Positions 22,617 to 32,822 of a stretch of DNA of 64,000 bases are shown piece after piece. This stretch comes from Zasmidium citrigriseum (lineage: Eukaryota; Ascomycota; Dothideomycetes; Mycosphaerellales; Mycosphaerellaceae). The position numbers and the translations under genes are program-made. The stretch's first letter is position 1; each line of letters begins with the position of its first letter. The notes under the pieces were generated by a model. The model did not search any database. It worked only from the letters and a program-made list of their open reading frames with translations, and was not told where the DNA came from. The DNA lies in assembly GCA_002786025.1 (NCBI GenBank), contig NHNW01000060.1, forward strand, positions 62,001 to 126,000, written 5' to 3'.

Positions 22617-25051
22617 ATGGCCATCAAGCGTGATAGCCAAAACTACATCAGTTTAGATGACCTTCAAACACGAGCAACCTCATACCGCAGCAGTCAAGAA
22701 GAGCCACTGGAGCCCAAAAGCGAGCACCGAAGCGATGAGGACCTCTCGAGCAAGCGACCATGGTGGCATACAGTCCTCGTTCAGACCTTTGCACTATTAT
22801 GGATCGCGCCAATGCTCACACTGCTATATCTTAACTTGAAAGGTATGGACACGCAGCATCTTGTCTGAAAGACATGGAGTCCTAAAAGGCACTCTAGGGC
22901 ATGTCATCGGGCCTACAGCATGGTGTCCGTCAGGCCACTGCTATGCCGAGACCTTTGCGTTGAACCCTCTGATACACCAGGAGCGGCTACGGAAGTTCAA
23001 CCACGATGACCACAATTTGCTGGGAGGCAAGTGAATAAAAAGTTCGCCAGATTGAGGCCAATTTTCTGATCCAGACCTGCTCAGCTTTACAACTCGTCGC
23101 CAAAGCCCTTGAAGTCTGGTTTGAAGTCATAGCCGGACTATTGGTATATCTGGTCACCCTCGAAATTGCAAGCCAGAAGGAAGGCCTGGCCATTGGATAC
23201 TTGATGAGTCCATTCGAGTTCTCGCGGTTGCCGGCATTGTTCGACTTTCTGCTGTGGAAAATCGCCCCAGGAATCGGAAAGTCGAAATCACGATCCGCAA
23301 AAGTATATCGGCGCAGGATCTACTTGCTACTCCTGCTGATTATATCTTTGTGTGGGATTTGCAATCTTATGGGTCCAGCAACTGCGGTCCTGGTCTTGCC
23401 CACTTTGCAGTGGATCGATACGGAAAAGATTGGGAACGTGAGCTTTGTCGAGATGAATTCTGGTCAATCACCCTTAGCCGACAGCTGGTTCATTAGATCA
23501 TCGAATTGTACAGAGATAGATGCCCGAGCCTTCAACTACTCATGCGCCGCTCCAACCTTTGGATCTGCACTGGACGTCTGGCTGGAATCTATCACTAATC
23601 CCGCTCCAGGCGTCACACAACAGGATCAGCTGACATTCGACATCAATACAACCTACACAATCGGTTCCACTGGACCCCTCACGGCTCAATACAACTCGTC
23701 GTTGTATTGGGCACCGAACAGAGAAATCATCTCCAACCTCAGCACAGACTTCCTTGCCGTTGGTCTGATCTCACTCGGTATGGATGAGCAGCTCTGGCAA
23801 GAGACTATGGGCTCTCTGGATTCATACGATTCGTATGCAGAGTACAACAGCAGTCTCAACCTGAATATCTTACGAAACGGACCCATTCTCGGGGCCATCA
23901 TCAATAACTGGATCGCCTTCGATAACTCCTCGGTCACGGTGATAGAAGTCGCCTCCGATCGGCAGATACGTTGCTACGACAGCTATTCCCTCGATAGCTT
24001 CGACGGTACATCGGAGGGCAACTATACGAAGTGTATACGCACAGGAACGGGTTGGGATCAATCTGACAAGACGGCCAACTTTACCATTGCCGGCACCTAC
24101 GACTACGCTGCAAGAAATCTCCGACCAGAGATTCAGGTCAGCATCTTTTCCTCAGACAAGGCCGCCTTCTTCGAGAACGGAAACCTCCCAGACTGGCTAC
24201 CGGACACATGCCTCAGCAATGGCACAGTCCCCTCGAATACCATCTGCGACTACGAGCGACTCTTCACGATCGATCCATCGTCCCCAGTGGCAAATCGAAG
24301 CGCCAACGTCAACACCATAGAAATGACCATCAGGCAGAATACCTCCCCTGTGACCGTAGCTCTCGACTTCGTCGCTTTCCTAGGCTTTACGATCTACACG
24401 CTCGACGCCTCACCCATAACGAACCCATCGCAAGTCGTCCAAACAGAAGACATCGACAACACAGATACTTCCATTTCCATCGACCCCGCCTGGATACTGG
24501 CCGCCTTCTCTGCCAACGCACGAGACGTTCAAATCCCCGATCGCACGTCCTCGCAATTGGTATCCAGACTCATGAATACATTCCTCGAAATCGCCCAAGG
24601 ACCAAACCCCTCAGCCTCTTTCCTCTCAGGCGCTGACCAGAACTCTTTCTACTACCTCACCATGATCCCCATCGCACAAACCCTCTCGCTCATAGATATC
24701 AAGTCAACTGCCTCGACTGGTTCAGCAGACACCTTACTCTACCGGACCGCACGAATGAACGTCTGGGCCTATAACGCTTCTTCTTCCCGCACGGCGATCT
24801 TGGGCACGGTGATAGCCATCGTGGGCATCTTGGTTACATTGATCCAATTCGTTCTCTCGCTGGTGGATCGCAGACCTTTCAGGAGCGCCACGCAATTACT
24901 TGTCGCGGCGTTGGAGCATGTCCCGAGAGATGAGTTCAGGGGCAAAGGGGAGAGTGAGGTTGGTGTTGCGAGAGTAAGGTTTCACATCAAGGAAGAGGAG
25001 GACAATCGAGAGTTGGCGGGAAGATTGAGGTTTCGGAGGACGGATGGTTGA
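22617..25051 (+). CDS. Fungal multi-pass membrane glycoprotein, function unknown
   Basis: Three exons, 22617-22842, 22898-23026 and 23085-25051, give 773 aa. The second intron starts with GC (GCAAGT...CAG); only this GC-AG choice keeps the frame and produces HNLLGALQLVAKALEVWFEV across the join. N-terminal ~45 residues are cytosolic-like, followed by a helix (TVLVQTFALLWIAPMLTLLY), a Cys-containing segment (TAWCPSGHCYAETFALNPL), helices around VIAGLLVYLVTLEIA and YLLLLLIISLCGICNLMG, and a ~480-residue region rich in N-x-S/T. A final helix (TAILGTVIAIVGILVTLIQF) precedes a basic tail. The architecture resembles unnamed ascomycete surface proteins. It is not the same family as the DUF3176 protein, though the layout is parallel. 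Confidence 0.82.
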
Positions 25052-25344
25052 TGGAGTACGTCTTTGCATAACGATTCGACTACCTGTGTACTTCAAGACT
25101 TCGACCGGGCCATCTCTGCTTCTCCACGCTTAAAATATCACCCACTCAGCACTTGGGGTTGAACTCGCACTGCGGCTACAAACAAGAAACAACCAAAGTC
25201 AGCATCGGTCTCTCTCCCAAGTCACGAACCAACTTCATCAAAACATACCGAGTCAGGCTGTCCAGGCCCATTATTACCAAGGCAAACAGTCAAGACAGAA
25301 TTGGCAGGACAGCAACCTTTCGCCACAAGTCAGCCTCATCCCCT
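25052..25344. other. Intergenic, possible 3' exon of the secreted peptide gene
   Basis: On the minus strand a good acceptor (TTTGTAG) at 25176 is followed by an open stretch ending CEFNPKC and a stop near 25149. It could be a second exon of the peptide gene at 25345-25485, but the phase does not match the best donor. Confidence 0.3.
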
Positions 25345-25485
25345 CTACCAAGTCACTAGGACAGGATACGTACGTCCTCCATAATAGCAACACTCTCCAC
25401 AATTGGCCGGCCTCTGTGCGAGAGTGCCCTGAGAGAAGAGGGTGCAGAGCAGGACCAGAGCGGTCAGGGCGGTTTTGTGGAACAT
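25345..25485 (-). CDS. Candidate small secreted cysteine-containing peptide
   Basis: The ATG at 25485 opens a textbook signal peptide (MFHKTALTALVLLCTLFSQG, then TLAQ, with cleavage likely after the TLA). The mature part begins QRPANCGECCYYGG, with three Cys in five residues. Unspliced it stops after 46 aa. A strong donor, GTACGT, starts at 25373 just after the GG, so the gene may be spliced; the obvious distal exon ends in a Cys-rich CEFNPKC but is out of phase with that donor, so the 3' end is unresolved. It would be secreted; whether it is an effector, a hydrophobin-like or a signalling peptide cannot be said. An upstream in-frame ATG at 25614 seems less likely. Confidence 0.45.
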   Translation of the reverse strand: MFHKTALTALVLLCTLFSQGTLAQRPANCGECCYYGGRTYPVLVTW

Positions 25486-26315
25486 CTTGTGTGGAACTGA
25501 CAGTAAGTGTCCGGTGTGAGGAGGTAGAAGGGAAGAATCAAACACAACGGAGGGAAACAGCAAAACAAATACCAATCCCCCAAAACCAAGGAGCCCTAAC
25601 CCCATCAACAACAATGCTTGCCTTATGTCTCTCGCACCGACCAGTCGTCAGCACTATTCGCACCACACAGCTTGGCTCATGAGATTGATTACCCAAACTT
25701 CCTGGCCGGCTGGACTCTGGGCAGCACCTAAACCGAGGTGCGTATAGTGGGAAAGCGAGATTACGAGACTAAGAACCTCTGGAGGAGAAGGAGACGGAGT
25801 TTCGCCGAGCGAAGCCAGGCTGTAAGTCGTTAAGACAACCCGGGGTCTGGGGAATGGATTGGCGTGAACATGCGATCTCATGAAAACGTGAGACCAAGAT
25901 CAGCTCATGGGTCCACGTGGGATGAGTAGTGGTTGATGGTGTTGAGGCTTTTGTTGAGAGGCGCAAGAACGAAAGAATGGATGAGAGACATATTTTCAAA
26001 GTCTTCATTGGATTTGGCAGTACTACTGAGTGACCGCCCCGCTATATCATCTAGCGAACAATACGAGAAGTCCTTTCCCATCCCTGGTATCTCTCTGAGA
26101 GAAGAGAGCGCCTGTGGCAGCATCAATGAAATCCATAGTCAATAGCAGCCTTTCCTCCCAGGCCTGCTCCAGGTCCCGCCCTTCTTGATGTCTCGGGCAC
26201 CACCAACGCCATCGCTAAAATCAAAATCACAAAATGTCGCAAATCGTCATATGCAAAGCATGCCTCGTAGCAGCTTCTATCCTTCCTTCCTCCCTGTTCG
26301 TCCTCCGATCGTCAA
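25486..26315. other. Intergenic
   Basis: Short overlapping ORFs on both strands without recognisable features. It presumably holds the promoter of the secreted peptide gene and the 3' UTR of mpe1. Confidence 0.4.
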
Positions 26316-28130
26316 TCACATCTGCTTGTAGTCGACGCTCCTCTGCCGACGCTGCCGACCCTGCGCTCGATGCGGGTTGACCGGCTGCCGGAAGTACGCT
26401 CCATCGCCGCCCTGGTTCTGCATGTTGCCATTGCGCATCCAAGGCTGCTGTTGTTGCTGGTTGCCCTGCCAGCCCATACCGCCATTCATGCCATTCATGC
26501 CGTTCATACCCATGGGCATATTCATGTTCGGGAAGCCGCCCATTTGGTTCATCATGTTCATGTTGAAGTTTGGTGGCATCATACCCATACCCATCATGTT
26601 CATCATCTGGGGGTTCATCGGGCCCATCGGTGGCATGCCGTTCATTCCGTTCATCATTGGGTTGGCAAAGGCGTTCATGCCGTTGGGGCCGTTGGGCATG
26701 CTGCCGGCCATTTGGTTCATTTGGTTGACGAACTCGGTCATGCTCTTGGGTGCCTTGGGTGGTTGCTGTTGTTGAGGCTGAGGCGTGTTGGATTGGGACG
26801 GGCCGGCTGGGGTGCCTTGGTTCGATGTAGTCTTCTTCATCTCGGCGGGGTTGCTTGGGCGTCGCTTGTTTTCGAGCTCCTCTTCGGCTGGGCGCTTCTT
26901 CGAATTCGACGATGTAGACGCTGGGGAGTCGGCGCCTTCAGCCTTGGCTTCCGGTGCTGGTGATTTTCCTTCCTCAGCCTTCGGCGTGCCAGCCGCTGGG
27001 CTCTTTGATGCTTCCTTGTCCTTCCGCAACTTCTCGGCCTTCTTCTCCTGTTCGTACTCGCCAAGCTTCTTGACAGCCTCATCATCCGGTTCCAGCTTGT
27101 CGATGAGGGCTTGCTCGCCACAGTTGGGGCAGATCAGGTCGTTGTCAAGAAGAGAGTTCTCAATGCACGTGAGACAGTAAGTCTTGCCACAGCATGGGGT
27201 CTTGTGAGGCTCGACGAATGGACGCTTGTCGATGGGGCATTCGAGACCACGATTACGGAGTTCCTCATCACCCTGTGCGGCCTCCTTGGCTTTCTCAGCT
27301 TGGGCGGCCTGTTGCTCCTGGATCTTCTTCCAGGTTGCCTCGTCGGTCTTGGCGCGAACCCATTGACCGTCCGTAGTGTACATGGCGCCTTTCTCAAGCT
27401 TCGTGGGATCGACCTGACCATCCTCGCCAATCGCATTCGAGGTGTCGAGGGTGACGTGGAACGACTTTGGAATACCAGTGGTGCGCTTGAACTTGTGCTT
27501 ACCATCGAAGTTGGGGTCATTGTTAGTCGGGCATGCCTGAATCCAGTGACCCTGCTTTCCACAACGATGGCACATGTAGCCAGGAGGAAGTGGCTTGTCT
27601 GGCACTGCAGCAGCCTTGCTGCGAATCACAGGTTTGCCAGCCGAGTTCTGTAGATCTGCTTTCAACTGATTATTGCTAGCATTGAGTACAGCTTTCAGTT
27701 TCTCCTCCTCCGTCATCGCCGCTCCATTCCCCATAGCTCCGCTGGATGCAGTGGCCTTGTTGGCGGCCTTTGCCGGATTCCTCGCATGCAGTGGCATGTG
27801 ACCGGTGACGTAGCGAGCTGCTCTACCAGCACCTGGCCGCTGAGCGGGCAGTCTCCGTGCAATGACGGTGGTAGAGCGCGGAATTTGAGTGGTGTCGTCG
27901 TCGTAGACTGCGAATATTAGCATGTGCACTTGGATGAAGAAGCAGGGATGTCACTTACGTTCATTGGTGTCGGAGGTGTAGATGTCCAGGTCGAAGTCCT
28001 TGCCGTCGCCGAGGCGGGCGATGCTCATGATCTCGCGCTTGACCTCAAAGACGGACAGACTGGTGCCATCGAAGTTGATCTGCAAGGAGTCCTTGCGCGA
28101 CTTGAAGCGGAAGAAGATGGATGAAGACAT
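26316..28130 (-). CDS. mpe1: Mpe1/RBBP6-type cleavage and polyadenylation factor subunit
   Basis: Subunit of the nuclear mRNA 3'-end cleavage and polyadenylation complex. Exons 28130-27959 and 27907-26316 (51-nt intron) give 587 aa. In order: an N-terminal ubiquitin-like DWNN domain (~1-75, starting MSSSIFFRFKSRKDSLQI and including FDLDIYTSDTNE); a CCHC zinc knuckle CHRCGKQGHWIQAC at ~166; a RING-like U-box/RING region from ~280 (CPIDKRPFVEPHKTPCCGKT and CLTCIENSLL, ending CPNCG); a Lys/Glu-rich linker; then a striking Met/Asn/Gly/Pro-rich tail and a basic C-terminus (HRAQGRQRRQRSVDYKQM). The domain order DWNN-knuckle-RING is diagnostic of Mpe1/RBBP6. The short first exon covering most of the DWNN domain ends at a GTAAGT donor. 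Confidence 0.96.
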
Positions 28131-30208
28131 GTTGGCTCCGGACGAGTGTAGTCCGTTTCACCAGAATCAGCCAGTAAAGTCGATACAGTCGAGTGGTATG
28201 TGCGCCTGGTAGTTGCGGATCCGGCAGAAAACGGTGATTCTTTCTGGTTGCAGTAGAGGTACAGCTATGTACGTGTGGAAAGGGAAAGGTAGTGTACAAG
28301 CGAACAGGAGGCGTTATCTGCCCACGAGCTCAGAGTGGCACGACCTTGAAAGGAGGTTTTTGTATTGAATAGCAGCTGCCTGCGACAAGGCCGCCAAAGG
28401 GTCGGCTGTCTTTCTCAGATAACGGGTGTCGGCGGCAAAGGCGCGGTGAAGCAACCAGCGGCGCACCAGACACAATGCAACACAGCGGTAGACAATGCAA
28501 GCACGGACGTGCGATGTTTTTCTTTTTCAAGAGAGACAGTGTCTGTTTCTTCCTCGGCCTTGTGGACTGTTCTGTTCTTTCTGAATCACCTCCGTTTCAG
28601 CTGCCTCACCTGCGTCGCGATCGCCGCGCACGATGCGACTGCGGCGGATGGTCGAGTCAAGTGTCGCAGGCTTCAGTCAGTCGTCGCACAATCGGTCGCG
28701 ATGGCGGCAGCGGTGTTGTCGATGGACAGGCGGTGGTGGTGTGGGTGGTGGTGAAGAAGAGGTTGGTGGAGGATGGAGCGACAAAGAGGAAGAGTCAGCG
28801 AGCGAAGCCGGCTTAACAATCGAGGAAGCGCAGCGGGCGCTAGCGGCACGTTCCGAGCGCACGTGACTAGGCGCCAGCTTCCGCTCTTCACCTCCCGGAC
28901 TTCTTCGTCTCTCGAACAACATTCACCGACCGATGCATCCAACATCGAATCAGCTTTTCACTTTCACCCGTCCTGGGAGAGCGATCTTGTCGTCCTCGAG
29001 CGCCCATCTGCTTTGTTCTAAGCATTTCCGCGTCCTTCCTGGTATCTCCAGTCTGGCCATTTGTTGTTGGGACCAAACACAGGAGCAGCAAGGATGATGG
29101 ACGACATTGTATATCGGAAGATACTGTACTCGATCTATGCAAAAGTTCTCAGCATCAGCAACGCTGAACCTCGCCGAATTCATGCACACCCAACTCACCC
29201 TTCTCGCTTCGAGTCCGACAGGCTACCCAGATGGCTATCAACGCAAGCAGAGTAGCCAGCACGCCGAACAAAAGCTCGAAGTCGGTATTCAGATCCATCG
29301 CTCCAATCGCTCACACACTTTTCTTGTTTCACCTGTCCACCTCTCTCCTTATTCGAGCAGGGGTTCGAAGCACTTCAATCTAAGCCTCGATTTCTCTTTT
29401 GGTGTTTGGTTGATGGAGATCAGGATGCCTGTGCAGAAGAACGAGACTGAGTGAGGCTGGCTGATAAATCGACAGAGAGTCCTAAACGAAAGAAATCGAC
29501 CACCCGCAATGGAATTCTCGCCCATTTGTACACTTCACTACAACCCCCAAGCTGCTCAGAGTATTTTGCCAGACATCGCCAAGTCTGATAGAGCGAGGAC
29601 ATCGCTTCTTCAGCGGAGCATACGTGCCAGGCCTTCGCACCTTTGGCGCCAAGGATACCAGCTCTATCACAAAGACGACACCGGCCACCGAGGCCGAGCA
29701 GTACCCAAGGCATGGCTTTAGAAGAAAAGTCCATCGTATGAGCGATATACTGCTTGCCAAGTTCCTTTCAGCTATCTGCAAGACGCTCGCAGAACTGCCA
29801 AGAGAGTTGCACCCGGTTTGTTCACCTTCAGCCCCCAAAGCCAAGAGTTCCACGGGCGGCCTCAGCTGAGGCTTGGATTCCATACACGCAACAAGGGCCA
29901 CTCGCACAAGATGATAGGCTCTTGGCGAGTCGCTCTTCATGCGTGATATGGCACATGGTATCATTGGGAGCTCTCCTTCAACAATCACGCGACGCAGCGC
30001 TCCCGAACACAAATACAGACATCTTTGTGATTCTCTTGGCAGCGGCGGAGTCGGTCAACGGTAACACAAGCCATGTCGCTGCCGTCGCACAGCAGTGCCG
30101 CGCGGCATGCGCCTCGCAAACGTCGTTTTGGAGCGGCGATTCGCAAGCAAGGCTTCCTCCTGAATCCCATCTCATGCTCGCCGTTCTAATTCTTCAAAGG
30201 CGACCAAA
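28131..30208. other. Long intergenic region
   Basis: About 2 kb upstream of mpe1 and of the membrane protein at 30209, which diverge. Several ORFs of 80-180 codons overlap on both strands (largest minus 30012-29482, 176 codons) but show no domain, signal peptide or consistent splicing. I make no gene call. Confidence 0.4.
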
Positions 30209-32796
30209 ATGACATATCAACCTGTTTCAGGAGTCAATATCGCGCATATCGGTGCAGAAGCGGAGAGAGTATCTCCAGCGAGCAGCCCCCGCCAATCGGT
30301 GGGAGATAACCGCGAGCAAGACGATGGTAACGACATGGTTGAAGCGGGTCCTCCGGCTGCAGAATCACGTTCGGAGAGGTCCATGTCGCTGCAACGAGAC
30401 AAGCAAGACAACGTCGTCGTTGACGACGAGATCGCCACCACAGAGCTTCGTTCATCAACCTACATCCTCTGGCTTGTTGCACTCTACGCAGGACTCGCCA
30501 CATCCGCGTGGACTGTGACATGTATCCTGACAATACATCCAATCACGACGAGAGACTACGGTATAACAAGAACGTCCGCAGAGCGCAGCCTATACAATCG
30601 ACTGACAGTATTGGCGATCCAGGTGTCAACTTTGACCACGAGTACGGTACGTTGGCGACATACACCAGACCTCTTTACAAGAGAAACGAAGAATGGTTTC
30701 GAACCGCTAGAGTTATCCAGTCCATTATCGCCATCCTCACCATTCCGCTCACATCGGCGGTATGCTCTAAGGCAGCAGTTATATATGTGCAAGGCCGGAG
30801 ACGGCATGAATTGTCTCTCCGACAGACAATGGTTCTTGCAGACAAGGGTTGGACAGCGCCTGAAGTCTACTTCAAACTGTTGACTGGCCGATACAAGCGA
30901 TATGGGACGTCCTTCCTGGTGTTGGCGATCGTACTGAACATCGTTGGTATGTTGTAATTCCGTGACCATGGCACGGTAAATACTGATCACTCGAGTAGGT
31001 GGTGTTGTATCGCCCCTGCAATCCGTCTTTCAGAGCTCGCAGACAATCAAAACTCCAATCGAACCGGGTCAAGTTTTGCAACTTGCAGACATACTGGATC
31101 ACTTTGACCACCCCCCCTACCTTAACGGTGATGACAACTTGATCCCCGTACTGGCTCGCGCAGCATTTGCTGCCACTTCTCTCGTCGATCCACAAAGTCG
31201 TCTATGGACAGAGGAGTCACTTGATTGTACGGCCGCGCCAGATGAATTGCGTGATGCGGACCGAGATCAGCCCTGCACTCGAGGGGGCGTGACCTTGGGC
31301 AATATGACAGCGTTACCGAAACCCTTTCTCGCCCAACTGCCGTCAGGCTACAGCACTGGCCTCCTGCGCCAATTCCTCCCTAGGATCAACTCGACCGCGA
31401 CTCGCCAGAGGATTGGTGAGGCGGACTTCCCAGCAGACTGTGACGCGATGCCTGGCGCTTTCTATGTCCACTTCGCACGTGAGACGTCGGAGTACATCTC
31501 CGATGTATTTTTGGGTAATTGGAGCATGATCGCGTGCATGCCGGCCGATCAAACTCAATCTCCCTGGAAGGCGACGCGCGCTCGACAGGACTTTTCAGAG
31601 GAGCTTTATCTCAACATCTCCATGTCCGGCCCGCATGGACACCTATTCACGACGGAAGAGCAGCGGGGTGGCCTTTTCAAAATTACTGTAGACACCACTG
31701 GTGGCTTTTTTGAATTGCCGAACTACATGAACGGTCAGAAGCCAGGGCCGGTACTCAAAGACGGCCCAGAACGTCTCTGTGGTGTGGATTGTGGAGGACA
31801 AGGCAATTACGACAATGGCATTGGGTATGTTCAATTCTCATCAATCTCTAGCTCTATGAGCAACAATATCTGACGATCTACAGTAACCACTCCAAGCACC
31901 GCAGGAGCCGCCGCGACACTTTTGACACTGGCAACGTAAACATGACCAGCAACTCGACCTACTCCCTCCTCGATAACCGCAACCGCGGCCCACTCCTGAC
32001 TACCGCCCTCGCTCTCTTCGGCGAAGGCTCCTTCCTCGCAACTCGCATATCTCGCCCCGAGGCGTACATAACCCCCAACCGCGCCACCTCAAACGTCCCC
32101 CAAGTCTACGCCTGCTCCGAAATCGTTCCGTTCGTGAGCCTTCTAGCCGACCGCGATGGCCATGGCGACATCTTGAAAAGTGACTTGGACCCTTGTATTA
32201 AGGTCGACAGCGAGCGATCGGAGGAAGCGCAGCTCATGGACATTGATGAACAGATGGCCACTTTTGTGCATTCGCTATATTACAACGAGCACGAGCACGA
32301 CTACAGCGGCGAGCGCATTGCAAACGCCTTCTCTGCTGCAGCTTTTCTCGCCAACCAAGTCTGGCTGTTGTCAGATCCCTCCCAGCATTCCTGGAGCATT
32401 AGGTACGATTCTGGTGCAGACACGCTAGTCCCGGTGATTTCCACGACGGGCATCGTCGTCACATCTGTCTTGTTGGGGCTGTATCTCTCTGCTCTAATTG
32501 CTCTAGCGATTTACAGTGCTTGGGGCGTGAGGTGGACAGCACAGTTGGATTCTTTCGCCATGATGAGGATTGGGGCGAGTTTGGCGGGGACGATTCAGTT
32601 TCGAGTGGCGAAGGGTGATGCTGAGCGGGTGAGGTGTTTGGATCGGCTACCCGGAGACGTTGGTGATGCGGAAGAGGATGGCGAGGTCGGGCGGCTTGGA
32701 CTTGGTGCGAGTGAGCCATTAAGGAAAAGAAGGGCGTACGCTTGTCACATCGATCGCGAAGGATACAGGAAACCTCTGGACGAGTCTCTAAACTAA
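30209..32796 (+). CDS. Fungal membrane glycoprotein, function unknown
   Basis: Four exons, 30209-30560, 30623-30946, 30999-31824 and 31884-32796, joined in phase, give 804 aa. A ~85-residue hydrophilic N-terminus leads into a helix (YILWLVALYAGLATSAWTVT), then ...CILTIHPITTRDYG and, after the first intron, RTARVIQSIIAILTIPLTSA, a second membrane segment; a third is YGTSFLVLAIVLNIVGGVVS. The next ~550 residues carry Cys and several N-x-S/T sequons (NMTALPKPF, NWSMIACMP, NMTSNSTYS). A final helix (STTGIVVTSVLLGLYLSALI) precedes a ~95-residue cytosolic tail. The layout matches a family of unnamed ascomycete proteins. Its stop lies 26 nt from the stop of the convergent gene at 32823. Confidence 0.82.
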
Positions 32797-32822
32797 TCAA
32801 ATACCACTTTCAACCTTCTTCT

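Noticed and set aside
26370..26963. Plus-strand ORFs of 197 and 132 codons, His- or Ile/Pro-rich
   Set aside because: They are antisense to the Met/Asn-rich tail of mpe1 and reflect its repetitive codons.
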